Source: Pseudomonas violetae (GTDB lineage Bacteria > Pseudomonadota > Gammaproteobacteria > Pseudomonadales > Pseudomonadaceae). Taken from it: 64,000 nt of DNA. Below are positions 7,822 through 16,247 of the stretch, piece after piece. The translations under genes and the position numbers were made by a program. The stretch spans positions 1 to 64,000 of the forward strand of contig NZ_JAKNRW010000022.1 of assembly GCF_023072615.1 (NCBI RefSeq). The letters run 5' to 3'. Within the stretch, counting starts at the first letter, position 1. Every line of letters starts with the position of its first letter. Below the pieces are notes generated by a model. The model searched no databases and was not told the origin of the DNA. It saw only the letters and a program-made list of their open reading frames with translations.

Positions 7822-8395
7822 GTGACTGGCGTTGTCGACCGCGATGGATTCGCCGCTGACGTCAGCGCAATGAGGCTCACGCTGGGCAATGATCAGTTAG
7901 AGCATCCCTGCAATCCCTGCACCGATCAGCCAGGAAAAAGGTGTTGGGGATCGAGGCAATGATCTCGGTGGGGCTTTCAATGATTCGGCTATTGATCTGG
8001 AATTGCGCGCCGCACAGCAGCACGGTGATGGCCGCGAATATCAGTATGTTCACCGGCAGCCCCCAGAAATTGCCGACCTTGATGGTCTTGCGGCATGGCG
8101 AAGAGCGGGCGAAATCGCAGAAATTGAGGATCAGCGTGCCGTAGATGGCCAGCCACAAGGCGCCGCCTGGGAAACGGCACACCGGTTTTCTGGCCCATGT
8201 AGCCGGACAGGTTCATGAAGCAGTACACCAGCGCGGCGCCGATCCCCAGCGCCGACCTTCGGCCTTGGTCGGCGCCAGGTCCTTGTTGTGCAGGCGCGGG
8301 CTCAGTACGACGGGACCGTGCGAGGGTTGATCAAGGGAAGTGGGAGGGACGTGTAGCTCCAGCGTAATCTTGTTATTGGAGAGGCTAGTACGCAT
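7822..8395 (-). pseudogene. Decayed NCS1-type nucleobase/hydantoin:cation symporter
   Basis: Four separate pieces of one NCS1 transporter follow each other in the correct order but with gaps and frame changes. First, an N-terminus at 8395 reads MRTSLSNN and then LSPRLHNKDLAPTKAEGRRWG. Second, near 8250 the frame jumps to the segment VYCFMNLSGYMGQKTGVPFP. Third, near 8180 comes LAIYGTLILNFCDFARSSP then GNFWGLPVNILIFAAITV and QFQINSRIIESPTEIIA. Fourth, near 7925 the C-terminal WLIGAGIAGML appears, with an in-frame TAA at 7897-7899 and then the tail DVSGESIAVDNASH. About two thirds of the usual ~480 residues are missing. Multiple internal deletions make function impossible. It precedes the racemase gene. 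Confidence 0.85.
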
Positions 8396-8548
8396 TCCGG
8401 CAGGCTCCTGAAGCTTGGCGCTGCGATGACTGTGCTTGAGCAGGGGCTCGACAAATCTTCGTCGCGAACAGCCAACATCATTGGTTTCGGGGCATCTGCA
8501 GCCTGTACGGGATAGAGCGCTTCAGGCTTGCGGATCTAAAGTGCGGGT

Positions 8549-8578
8549 ATGTTTTGGGTTGTGTTGTATACAAAACAT
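8549..8578. promoter_or_regulatory. Palindromic operator-like site upstream of NCS1 pseudogene
   Basis: ATGTTTTG-N14-CAAAACAT is a perfect 8-bp interrupted inverted repeat. Inside it TTGTATACAA (8564-8573) is a perfect 10-base palindrome of the type bound by GntR/FadR-family repressors. It lies about 155 bases upstream of the pseudogene's start, so it is probably the leftover control region of that gene. Confidence 0.45.
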
Positions 8579-8790
8579 GTATGCACTTAAGCGAGATTTG
8601 TGCCAGAGAGCGATCTATGAAAAAGGCTTCTAATTTCTTTTAGTTATCCGTTGTAGGTAGCTCGTTGATAAACCGCCTAAATAAATTGACCATTTGATCA
8701 GCTATTTATTTTTTCGGGCGGGCCTGGCGAGCAGGTCGACTGAGGGAGTCGGGGTGGTAGCTGTAACTTTACGGGGCGTTCAAATGAAAA

Positions 8791-8833
8791 GTGCACACAA
8801 AAATGGCACCGATGGTGACAGTTTTGTGTACAC
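8791..8833. repeat. Imperfect 43-base palindrome
   Basis: Outer arms GTGCACACAAAA and TTTTGTGTACAC differ at one base. A shorter inner pair CACC/GGTG lies between them. No T run follows on either strand, so it is not a standard terminator. Function unknown. Confidence 0.6.
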
Positions 8834-8855
8834 ATCATATGAAGATGGCGTTCCT

Positions 8856-8972
8856 TGTAGGCGCGAGCTTGCTCGCGATGAACCTGAGGGCGCTACCGGG
8901 AGTCAGGCTTCCCGCGTTATCGTTAACGACCATCTGCGGAACGCCGCCCGGAGCAAGCTCGCTGCAGTGCAG
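8856..8972. repeat. Decayed class A REPIN
   Basis: Left arm TGTAGGCGCGAGCTTGCTCG resembles the REP consensus with changes. The interior (CCTGAGG...GTCAGG..TCCCGC..ATCGTTAACG) matches the REPIN at 53629-53728. The right arm is broken up (GAGCAAGCTCGCTGCAG). An old, mutating copy. Confidence 0.7.
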
Positions 8973-8991
8973 GTGCGATCCAGAACCAGAA

Positions 8992-9732
8992 TCAGGCCTT
9001 GGACTTGCCGATGATATTCCCCGCATGCAGCCCGCATTCCTTCTGCGTTGCCTCTTCCCACCACCAACGACCTTCACGCTCATGCTGGTTCGGTAGCACC
9101 GGGCGGGTGCAGGGCTCGCAGCCAATGCTGATGAAACCACGCTCGTGCAAGCTGTTGAACGGCAGTTCGAGCATGCGGATGTAACCCCAGATCTCTTCGC
9201 TGGTCATCTGCGCCAACGGGTTGAACTTGTACAAGGTGCGTTCCGGGGTGGAGAACGCAGTGTCGATTTCCATCACGGCCACGGCGCTGCGCGTGCCCGG
9301 GCTCTGGTCGCGCCGCTGGCCGGTCGCCCAGGCACGGACGCCGGACAGTTTGCGCCGCAGCGGTTCGATCTTGCGGATGCCACAGCATTCGCCATGGCCA
9401 TCCTTATAGAAACTGAACAGGCCCTTTTCCTTCACGAAGGGTTCAAGTTTCGTGTAGTCCGGCGACACGAGTTCGATTTCGATCTTGTAGTGCTCGCGCA
9501 CCTGATCGATGAAGCGGTAGGTCTCGGGATGCAGGCGGCCGGTGTCGAGGCTGAACACCTTGACGTTCTTGTTCAGCTTCCAGGCCATGTCCACGAGCAC
9601 CACGTCTTCGGCGCCGCTGAAGGATATCCACAGGTCATCGCCAAACTCGGCAAACGCGAGTTTGAGGATGTCTTGGGCAGATTTATTGGCATATGTCGTG
9701 GCGAGTTCTACGACATCGAACGATGGGCTCAT
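8992..9732 (-). CDS. cysH: Adenosine-5'-phosphosulfate (APS) reductase
   Basis: 246 residues. Reduces APS to sulfite with thioredoxin in assimilatory sulfate reduction (cytoplasm). The ATP-pyrophosphatase-type fold shows [12 protein letters not shown] (PP-loop) near residue 37 and [12 protein letters not shown] near 80. The paired cysteines GECCGIRK and GCEPCTRP bind the [4Fe-4S] cluster that marks APS rather than PAPS reductases. The C-terminal KECGLH carries the catalytic Cys. All key residues are present. ATG 9730-9732 gives a normal N-terminus. Gene order cysH, thrH, pabB follows that of P. aeruginosa. Confidence 0.97.
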   Translation of the reverse strand: MSPSFDVVELATTYANKSAQDILKLAFAEFGDDLWISFSGAEDVVLVDMAWKLNKNVKVFSLDTGRLHPETYRFIDQVREHYKIEIELVSPDYTKLEPFVKEKGLFSFYKDGHGECCGIRKIEPLRRKLSGVRAWATGQRRDQSPGTRSAVAVMEIDTAFSTPERTLYKFNPLAQMTSEEIWGYIRMLELPFNSLHERGFISIGCEPCTRPVLPNQHEREGRWWWEEATQKECGLHAGNIIGKSKA

Positions 9733-9905
9733 CAGGGCGGCTTCCTACAGGTCGGTGGCGCTGGGCGCTCTAGATAGGGCTGATGGTAACAAAATCCGAC
9801 AAGCGCTGGCGCGCCCTGTGCGTTGCACAGGCCCGTTCGAGTGGTTAGAGTTCGGCAGTCTTTTTGCTTGGTCGACTCAATAATCACTACAAATGGGAGT
9901 GTCTT

Positions 9906-10523
9906 GTGGAAATTGCATGCCTGGATCTTGAAGGGGTACTGGTTCCGGAAATCTGGATCGCCTTTGCCGAAAAAACCGGGATCGAATCCCTCAAGGCCAC
10001 CACTCGGGACATTCCCGACTACGACGTGCTGATGAAGCAGCGCCTGCGAATTCTCGACGAGCACGGCCTGAAACTGTCCGATATTCAGGAAGTGATCGCC
10101 ACGTTGAAGCCTCTGGACGGCGCGGTGGATTTCGTCAATTGGCTGCGTGAACGCTTTCAGGTAGTGATCCTGTCGGATACGTTCTACGAGTTTTCCCAGC
10201 CACTCATGCGTCAACTGGGGTTTCCCACGCTGCTGTGCCATCGGTTGATTACCGATGACGCCGGTCGAGTGACGAACTATCAGTTGCGGCAGAGAGATCC
10301 CAAGCGCCAGTCGGTCCTGGCTTTCAAGGGCCTCTATTATCGCGTGATCGCGGCGGGAGATTCTTACAACGACACGACGATGCTGGGCGAGGCCGATGCG
10401 GGGATCCTGTTCCATGCGCCGGACAATGTGATTCGTGAGTTCCCGCAGTTCCCGGCGGTGCATACTTTTGAGGCGTTGAAGCAGGAGTTCATCAAGGCTT
10501 CGAATCGGGCGTTGAGCCTGTAG
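9906..10523 (+). CDS. thrH: Phosphoserine phosphatase / homoserine phosphotransferase
   Basis: 205 residues starting at GTG 9906, with GGGAG at 9895-9899 six bases before it. This start gives the known N-terminus MEIACLDLEGVL. HAD motif I is DLEG (nucleophile Asp7), motif II is LSDTFYEF, and motif IV is AAGDSYNDTTML. ThrH dephosphorylates phosphoserine and can pass the phosphate to homoserine, linking serine and threonine synthesis. Divergent from cysH and convergent with pabB. Confidence 0.95.
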   Translation: MEIACLDLEGVLVPEIWIAFAEKTGIESLKATTRDIPDYDVLMKQRLRILDEHGLKLSDIQEVIATLKPLDGAVDFVNWLRERFQVVILSDTFYEFSQPLMRQLGFPTLLCHRLITDDAGRVTNYQLRQRDPKRQSVLAFKGLYYRVIAAGDSYNDTTMLGEADAGILFHAPDNVIREFPQFPAVHTFEALKQEFIKASNRALSL

Positions 10524-10540
10524 TCGACTGTTCGGAAGCG

Positions 10541-10560
10541 ATCGCGGGCAAGCCCGCGAT
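10541..10560. terminator. Perfect hairpin between thrH and pabB
   Basis: ATCGCGGGC-AA-GCCCGCGAT, a 9-bp perfect stem with an AA loop, followed by GCTTTT on the plus strand. It lies between convergent genes and probably ends thrH transcription. Its sequence also matches a REP-type palindrome (GCGGGCAAGCCCGC) common in pseudomonads. Confidence 0.65.
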
Positions 10561-10564
10561 GCTT

Positions 10565-11902
10565 TTAGAGGTTTTGCAGGGTATCGAGCAGCACCTTCAC
10601 CTTGGTAATCGACTCTGCATACTCGGCCTGCCACTGTGAATCCGCAACGATCCCGCCGCCACCCCAGCAGCACACCTGCCCATCCTTGACCAGCAAGCTG
10701 CGAATAGCGATGGAGCTGTCCATCTCGCCGCGCACGTCCAGATACAGCAGCGAACCGCAATACAAACCCCGCCGGGTTGGTTCCAATTCGTCAATGATCT
10801 GCATTGCGCGGATTTTTGGAGCGCCGGTAATCGATCCACCAGGGAAGCTGCCGGCAAGCAAGTCCAGGGCGTCCCGGTCTGACGCCAGTTGTCCGGTGAC
10901 ACTACTGACCAGATGGTGCACGTTCGGGTAGCTTTCCAGGCTGAACAGTTCCGGCACCCGCACCGAACCGATGCGGCAAGTGCGGCCTAGGTCGTTGCGC
11001 AGCAAATCGACGATCATCAGGTTTTCAGCGCGATCCTTGGGGCTGGCCAGCAGTTCGGCGGCGTTTGCTGCATCTTCAGCTTCGGTCTGGCCGCGGGGGC
11101 GGGTGCCTTTGATCGGGCGGGTTTCAACCAGGCCCTGGCTGACCTTGACGAAGCGCTCGGGTGACAGGCTTAGCACCGCGCCGCCATCAGGCAGGCTCTG
11201 GAAGCCGGAAAATGGCGTCGGGCATGCCGCTCTCAGCGCGCAATAGGCCGCCCAGGGATCTCCCTGGCATTCGGCACGGAAACGCTGGGCGAAGTTGACT
11301 TGATAGCAATCACCCGCCTGGATGTACCGCTGGATGCGTTCCAGCGCCTGGCGATATTCATCGGCGCTCAGGTCTGCGCTCATCGGCGCGGTCAGCCGGA
11401 ACGGCTCGATTTCTTCGCTGGCAGTTCGACTGAACAGTTCGATCAGCCGCTGGCGCTCGCTATGGGCCATTGTCGGATGAAATACCAGTTGGCTGGTGGC
11501 CAACTGATGGTCGCTGATCAATGCCCAGGCATACAGCCCGAAGCGTGCGTCCGGCAGATGCAGATCGTCCCTGGCCAAGCTCGGCAGGTGCTCCAGATGG
11601 CGGCCGAAGTCATAGCTCAAATAACCGATCAGGCCGCCGGCAAAAGGCAGGTCGAGCGGTATTGAGGCTTCACCCAGGCGAGTCAGGTTGTCACGCAGGC
11701 GTTGCAGGAAATCACTGCCACTTTCGTCAGGCAGCACCGCCAGTTGCTCCAGCGGCCAGGCGCTGAGCAGGTCATGGCGACCTCGATCAGCGATAGGCCG
11801 GCCGCTGTCCAGCAGCACGGCTCCAGGGGCATGGCGAATGGCCGCGAAATAGTCGGCGGGGTTGGCGCGATAGGGCAGCGGGTGTACGGAACAGGTCAGC
11901 AT
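10565..11902 (-). CDS. pabB: Aminodeoxychorismate synthase component I
   Basis: 445 residues, the usual PabB length. Makes 4-amino-4-deoxychorismate from chorismate with PabA for folate synthesis. Chorismate-binding motifs are intact: CYQVNFAQRF near residue 195, PIKGTRPRG near 270, SPKDRAENLMIVDLLRNDLG near 292, and GSITGAPKIRAMQIIDELEP near 358. PIKGT is the lysine motif that separates PabB from anthranilate synthase. ATG at 11900-11902. Confidence 0.95.
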   Translation of the reverse strand: MLTCSVHPLPYRANPADYFAAIRHAPGAVLLDSGRPIADRGRHDLLSAWPLEQLAVLPDESGSDFLQRLRDNLTRLGEASIPLDLPFAGGLIGYLSYDFGRHLEHLPSLARDDLHLPDARFGLYAWALISDHQLATSQLVFHPTMAHSERQRLIELFSRTASEEIEPFRLTAPMSADLSADEYRQALERIQRYIQAGDCYQVNFAQRFRAECQGDPWAAYCALRAACPTPFSGFQSLPDGGAVLSLSPERFVKVSQGLVETRPIKGTRPRGQTEAEDAANAAELLASPKDRAENLMIVDLLRNDLGRTCRIGSVRVPELFSLESYPNVHHLVSSVTGQLASDRDALDLLAGSFPGGSITGAPKIRAMQIIDELEPTRRGLYCGSLLYLDVRGEMDSSIAIRSLLVKDGQVCCWGGGGIVADSQWQAEYAESITKVKVLLDTLQNL

Positions 11903-12050
11903 GGGCGGGGCAAATCAGCCATCGAGCGGGGTGGCGATTGTAGTCCTCTGGGCGGATTGCTCCTAGAGGGCAGTCGGGAAGAGGCAACTTGAGACACCAT
12001 CAGGCGCTTGGGTAACGCCCAGTCAGTCTTCGCCAGCACGCGGGGACATC

Positions 12051-12154
12051 CCTGTAGGAGCGAGCTTGCTCGCGAGAAACTGCTTAACGCCGTGTTCATT
12101 CAAGCTGCCAACGTTATCGTTGACGAAAATCGCGAGCGAGCTCGCTCCTGCAGG
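12051..12154. repeat. Class A REPIN (two inverted REPs)
   Basis: Left REP TGTAGGAGCGAGCTTGCTCG and right REP CGAGCGAGCTCGCTCCTGCA are inverted about a 50-base interior that holds AACGTTATCGTTGACGA. Sits between pabB and the ATP-grasp ligase gene. Confidence 0.9.
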
Positions 12155-12162
12155 GGAGGCGG

Positions 12163-13149
12163 TCAGCCTTCCACCGGCGGAATATGCCCGAACATTTCCT
12201 GCACAAATGCCACACGCTCTTCGACCGTCTCGGTTACGCCGCGGGCCTTCAACTCTTCCAGCCGCGCCTCGACCGCATGGGTGCGCAACGTCAGCCCGCA
12301 ATCGTTAGCGATCTGGATGTTCAGGCCGGGCCGGGCATTGAGTTCGAGAATCAGCGGGCCTTTTTCCTGGTCGAGCACCATGTCCACTCCGATGTAACCC
12401 AGCCCGCACAGCTCATAACAGCCGGCGGCGAGTGTCATGAACCCGTCCCAGTAGGGCAGTTGCACGCCATCGACCGCATTGGTGGTGTCGGGGTGCTTGG
12501 CGATGATGTTGTTCAGCCAGGTGCCGCGCAATGTCAGGCCTGTGGCAAGGTCGACCCCCACGCCAATGGCGCCCTGGTGCAGGTTGGCCTTGCCGCCGGA
12601 CTGGCGAGTCGGCAGGCGCAGCATGGCCATGACCGGGTAGCCCATCAGAACGATGATGCGGATGTCCGGTACGCCTTCATAACTGATGCTCTTGAAGATC
12701 TGGTCCGGGATCACCCGGTACTCGATCAGGGCGCGGTCGCGGTGACCGCCCAGGGAGTACAGGCCAGTGAGGATGCTGGAGACATGGTGCTCGATTTCCT
12801 CATGGCTGATGATCTTCCCGGACACCGTGCGATAGCGTCCCTCGAAGCGGTCAGCGATCACGATAATGCCGTCACCGCCGGCGCCTTGGGCCGGTTTGAC
12901 CACGAAATCGGTATGTCCGCCGATGATCTCATCGAGCTTTTCGATTTCCTTCTCGGTGGAGATCACCCCATACAGTTCCGGCACATGGATGCCGGCGGCG
13001 ATGGCGCGCTCCTTGGTGATGATCTTGTCATCGACGATCGGGTACAGGCTGCGCTTGTTGTACTTGAGCACGTAGTCCGCGTTGCGCCGATTGATGCCCA
13101 TGATGCCCCGGGCTTCCAGGGCCTTCCAGGTCTTCCATAAACCGAGCAT
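12163..13149 (-). CDS. RimK-type ATP-grasp alpha-L-glutamate ligase-like protein
   Basis: 328 residues. ATP-grasp fold: DFVVKPAQGAGGDGIIVI is the glycine-rich ATP loop, RIIVLMGYPVMAMLRLPT lies in the central domain, and DMVLD with LELNARPGLNIQIAN supplies the Mg-binding Asp/Glu/Asn. It belongs to the RimK-related ligase family always found with a 7TM/transglutaminase-like protein and a retropepsin-like protease. Its ATG overlaps the upstream stop by one base (TGATG at 13147-13151), which implies translational coupling. Probably joins an amino acid to a peptide or protein, acting on or at the inner membrane with its partners. The substrate is unknown. Confidence 0.85.
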   Translation of the reverse strand: MLGLWKTWKALEARGIMGINRRNADYVLKYNKRSLYPIVDDKIITKERAIAAGIHVPELYGVISTEKEIEKLDEIIGGHTDFVVKPAQGAGGDGIIVIADRFEGRYRTVSGKIISHEEIEHHVSSILTGLYSLGGHRDRALIEYRVIPDQIFKSISYEGVPDIRIIVLMGYPVMAMLRLPTRQSGGKANLHQGAIGVGVDLATGLTLRGTWLNNIIAKHPDTTNAVDGVQLPYWDGFMTLAAGCYELCGLGYIGVDMVLDQEKGPLILELNARPGLNIQIANDCGLTLRTHAVEARLEELKARGVTETVEERVAFVQEMFGHIPPVEG

Positions 13150-14684
13150 CAGGTATCAGCCTTCTTCAGGAACGCTTTGAAGCGCACCAGTTCGGTCAGG
13201 CGGTAGCCGCGATAGCGACCCATGGCCAGCATGAAACCCACCAGAATCAGCAGGATCGCCGGGAAAGTGAACACGAAGTACACCAGTTCCGGCACGCTCA
13301 TGATCAGGTGCGCCAGCGATGCGGCGAATAGGGTGCCGACCGCTACTTTCATGGCGTGGCCACCACCGCGTTCTTCCCAGGTGATCGACAGGCGTTCGAT
13401 GGTCATGGTCAGAATCACCATCGGGAACAGCGCAACGGACAGTCCGCGTTCCAGGCCGAGCTTGTGGCTGAACAGGCTGATTGCCGCAATCAGTACCACC
13501 ACGAACGTCAGCACCACTGACAACCTTGGCAGCATCTGCAGCTTCAGGTGTTCCAGGTAGGAACGCAGTGACAGCCCCAGCGCCGTGATGATGGTGAACA
13601 GCACGATGCCGAAGCCCAGTTGGGTTTCCCGGAAGGCGAGGGCGATCAGTACCGGGGTGAAGGTACCGAGGGTCTGGATGCCGATCAGGTTGCGCAGGAT
13701 CAGGATCACCAGCACGCCGATCGGGATCATCACCATGATCATGAAGGTCTGCTGGGTCTGCAGCGGCAGGCCATACAGCGAATACTCGAGGAAGTTGGCG
13801 TCGGTATTTTCATCCGTCAGCTTGGCCAGGCGAATGGCGTTCATTTCGCTGTTGTTCAGGCTGAAGGTCACATTGGCTTTCTTGCCACCTTCGACGGTGA
13901 TCAGGTTTTCATCGCCGGTCCACCACAGCAGGCGGTCGGTTGGCAGGCCCTGCTCGCCGGTTTCCGGGTTGAAATACAGCCAGTCGGTACCGTTGAAGCT
14001 GCGCAGCCACAGTTCGGGCACTTGCGGCTGGTCGGCCACCATGCGAATGGTGTGGACCTTCTCCATCGGCACGTGGGCGATGGACAGCAGCAGTTCGACG
14101 ATCCGCGCCTTGTGGGCGGTGGACGGATCGCCGCCCAGGAGCAATTTCACGTTGTCGTCGTTGAGATTGTTGACTCGCTTGATCGCCTCGCCAATAAAGG
14201 TCTCGACGTCGGCCGAGTGCTGGCGAATCGGCGCGAGCAGGGCTTCGACGGCGATTTTTTCCGGGCCTTCGACGACGATGCTGTCGCGGAAGGTCGGGCC
14301 CTTGATCTTGGCCTTCTCGCCCGTGTAGCGCTTGGTCAGCACCAGGCGGTAGTACAGCGTCTGCTTGCCCTTGGCTCGCCGCGCAGACCAGGTGACCTTG
14401 CGGTTGCCGTCGACTCGATTGACCGCCACGCCATAGTTATTGGAGATGAAGCTCTCGTTGAGGCTGACATAGTCGCGGCTCAGCGGTGGCACGAACATCT
14501 GGACCTTGACCGGATCCTTGGCGCTGGCGACGAACTCGACCTTGGCGTCGATGTTCCACAAGTCGTCGGTAGCGTCTTCGGACACGGGAATGCCGAGTAC
14601 GAAAATCTGATAGGCCGTAACTGAAATGCCCAGCACCACCAGGATGGCGATCAGGATTCTCAGGTGGAGTGTAAGAGCGCGCAT
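13149..14684 (-). CDS. Inactive-transglutaminase / 7-transmembrane protein
   Basis: 511 residues. One N-terminal membrane anchor (LRILIAILVVLGISVTAYQI) is followed by a periplasmic region of about 280 residues with a transglutaminase-like fold. The usual Cys-His-Asp triad is not evident. The C-terminal half then has about seven hydrophobic helices from residue 320 on (for example FMIMVMIPIGVLVILIL and LSVVLTFVVVLIAAISLF). This architecture is a known inactive transglutaminase fused to 7TM. Middle gene of the operon: 5 bases after the protease gene, and it overlaps the ligase gene. Likely a membrane sensor or scaffold that links periplasmic events to the cytoplasmic ligase; that role is inference. 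Confidence 0.85.
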   Translation of the reverse strand: MRALTLHLRILIAILVVLGISVTAYQIFVLGIPVSEDATDDLWNIDAKVEFVASAKDPVKVQMFVPPLSRDYVSLNESFISNNYGVAVNRVDGNRKVTWSARRAKGKQTLYYRLVLTKRYTGEKAKIKGPTFRDSIVVEGPEKIAVEALLAPIRQHSADVETFIGEAIKRVNNLNDDNVKLLLGGDPSTAHKARIVELLLSIAHVPMEKVHTIRMVADQPQVPELWLRSFNGTDWLYFNPETGEQGLPTDRLLWWTGDENLITVEGGKKANVTFSLNNSEMNAIRLAKLTDENTDANFLEYSLYGLPLQTQQTFMIMVMIPIGVLVILILRNLIGIQTLGTFTPVLIALAFRETQLGFGIVLFTIITALGLSLRSYLEHLKLQMLPRLSVVLTFVVVLIAAISLFSHKLGLERGLSVALFPMVILTMTIERLSITWEERGGGHAMKVAVGTLFAASLAHLIMSVPELVYFVFTFPAILLILVGFMLAMGRYRGYRLTELVRFKAFLKKADT

Positions 14685-14689
14685 TGGAA

Positions 14690-15226
14690 TTACTCTGCGG
14701 TATGTGCGTCGGTGGCGCAGGCGGGTTTGCCAGCAGCGTATTTAAGACTGGGATCGACCAGCGCGTCGAAGCGTTTCAGTGCTTCGGAGCCGATCAGGAG
14801 CGGGAATTGGAAAGCGCTGCGGTCGGTTAGGTTCACCTCGATGCTGCGTAAAGCCGAACCCATGCAGATATCCAGCTCGATCACCGGACGGGCGGTGTAT
14901 TTTTTGCCCTCATCGGGATCGTAGTCGCCGGCGCGTCGCTTGATCTTGCTGACGCGGGCCAGCGGTCGTTCGATCGGGTGCGAGTGCGCGGTGTCGATGG
15001 CCAGGTAGAAGCGTACCCAGGATTCGCCATTGCGTTTGAAGCGCTTGATATCCCGGGCGCTCAACGAGGCGGTTTTCGCGCCCGTGTCGAGTTTGGCCGC
15101 GACTTCGAGGTTGATGCCATTGAGGGACGCATATTCGTTGAGGCCGTAAACGGTCTTTTCCCCCGCCACAGCGACGCCGGGCAGGCAAAGGAGATAAAGG
15201 AAGGTGGAATAGGGCTTGAGTCTCAT
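14690..15226 (-). CDS. Retropepsin-like aspartic protease (periplasmic)
   Basis: 178 residues from ATG 15224-15226. An upstream in-frame ATG would bury the signal peptide MRLKPYSTFLYLLCLPGVAVA, and AGGAC precedes the chosen start. The active-site motif is AAKLDTGAKTASLSA (DTG plus the family's AKTSSL-like segment), and a second hydrophobic LLIGSEAL lies near the C-terminus, as in single-domain retropepsins (RimB/DUF785-like). First gene of the three-gene operon. Expected to act in the periplasm or be anchored to the inner membrane by an uncleaved signal. The substrate is unknown. Confidence 0.82.
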   Translation of the reverse strand: MRLKPYSTFLYLLCLPGVAVAGEKTVYGLNEYASLNGINLEVAAKLDTGAKTASLSARDIKRFKRNGESWVRFYLAIDTAHSHPIERPLARVSKIKRRAGDYDPDEGKKYTARPVIELDICMGSALRSIEVNLTDRSAFQFPLLIGSEALKRFDALVDPSLKYAAGKPACATDAHTAE

Positions 15227-15439
15227 AAGTCCTGGGGCGCAGCGGTCCGTGTATTGATTCAAGGCCCTGGCATTGCTGCGCAAGCTCCCTCGTAGGCCAC
15301 CATCATTTGATGACAGGCAGTGCAGATGTCACAAACAAATGCGGGCGGCATTCTAGCACGGTGGTTTTATGGCGCCACCGCTGGCAGGGGGCTATAACCT
15401 TTAGTGTCGCGTTGGCAGGTTACAAGTGGTTATTAGACG

Positions 15440-15451
15440 ATTGTCGACAAT
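15440..15451. promoter_or_regulatory. GntR operator 1 for prp operon
   Basis: ATTGTCGACAAT is a perfect 12-base palindrome 74 bases before the GntR start codon. A second copy of its core lies at 15515-15522. The form (TTGT-NN-ACAA) is typical of FadR/VanR-subfamily GntR operators. Confidence 0.7.
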
Positions 15452-15514
15452 ATCCATATTTCCTTTGACTGCGCGTGCCGTTTTCGCTAGTTTTTGCCGT
15501 ATTGGATTTAAAGG

Positions 15515-15522
15515 TGTCGACA
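15515..15522. promoter_or_regulatory. GntR operator 2 overlapping the gntR ribosome-binding site
   Basis: TGTCGACA, the core of operator 1, within GGTGTCGACAAT. It lies between the ribosome-binding site AAAGG and the ATG at 15525. Centre-to-centre distance to operator 1 is 73 bases, about seven helical turns, so a looped or cooperative repressor complex is plausible. Confidence 0.6.
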
Positions 15523-15524
15523 AT

Positions 15525-16247
15525 ATGCTGGATCAACTCGATCGCCTGGTCATTGCGCAGGACGATACGGAAACTTTGTCCGAGAACGTCTTCCGGAGAA
15601 TCCAGGCGGCCATCGTCAAAGGTGAGATCGCCCCGGGCAGCAAAATTTCCGAACCGGAGCTGGCGCGCACCTATGGCATCAGCCGCGGGCCGCTGCGCGA
15701 GGCGATCCATCGTCTGGAAGGTCAGCGCCTGCTGGTGCGCGTGCCGCATGTCGGGGCTCGAGTGGTATCGCTCAATCACGCCGAACTGCTGGAACTCTAC
15801 GAAATTCGCGAGTCCCTCGAAGGTATGGCCTGCCGCCTGGCGGCCGAGCGCATGACCCTGGAAGAAATCGACGAGCTGCGCCGGGTGCTCGAAACCCATG
15901 AACGCGACGAGGCGTTCCAGGCCGGCATCGGTTACTACCAGCAGGAAGGCGACTTCGATTTCCATTACCGGATCATCCAGGGCAGCGGCAACCGTACTCT
16001 GACCCAGATGCTCTGCGGCGAGTTGTATCAACTGGTGCGCATGTACCGCATGAAGTTTTCCACCACGCCCAATCGCCCGCACCAGGCTTTCGCCGAACAC
16101 CACCGAATTCTCGATGCCATCGCCGACCGTGACGGTGAACTGGCCGAGTTGTTGATGCGCCGCCATATCGGCGCCTCCAAACGCAATATCGCCCGTCACT
16201 ACCAGGACGGTGCTAATCCGACAGCCACTGAACGAGGTGAGTCATGA
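15525..16247 (+). CDS. GntR-family (FadR/VanR type) regulator of propionate catabolism
   Basis: 240 residues. ATG 15525 has AAAGGTG eight bases before it, and the longer frame would run through the operators. N-terminal winged helix-turn-helix ([20 protein letters not shown], then [20 protein letters not shown]) is followed by the all-helical FCD ligand domain with the metal-binding His/Asp pattern ([25 protein letters not shown]). Its stop overlaps the prpB start (ATGA at 16244-16247), so it is the first gene of the methylcitrate operon and probably represses it and itself through the two sites at 15440 and 15515. The inducer is probably a pathway intermediate such as methylcitrate. Confidence 0.9.
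   Translation: MLDQLDRLVIAQDDTETLSENVFRRIQAAIVKGEIAPGSKISEPELARTYGISRGPLREAIHRLEGQRLLVRVPHVGARVVSLNHAELLELYEIRESLEGMACRLAAERMTLEEIDELRRVLETHERDEAFQAGIGYYQQEGDFDFHYRIIQGSGNRTLTQMLCGELYQLVRMYRMKFSTTPNRPHQAFAEHHRILDAIADRDGELAELLMRRHIGASKRNIARHYQDGANPTATERGES

Larger units (their letters stand above)
8396..8990. other. Gene-poor interval between NCS1 pseudogene and cysH
   Basis: Nearly 600 bases without a credible gene. It holds the palindrome at 8549-8578, an AT-rich stretch (about 8570-8720), a 43-base imperfect palindrome at 8791-8833, and a decayed REPIN at 8856-8972. Short open frames here lack ribosome-binding sites and family resemblance. Confidence 0.6.

Noticed and set aside
8436-8633. 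Small frame in the region upstream of the NCS1 pseudogene
   Set aside because: No ribosome-binding site and it crosses the operator palindrome; no similarity recognised.
12051-12154. Possible CRISPR-like repeats
   Set aside because: The repeats are inverted REP pairs scattered singly through the window, without regular direct repeats, spacers or cas genes.
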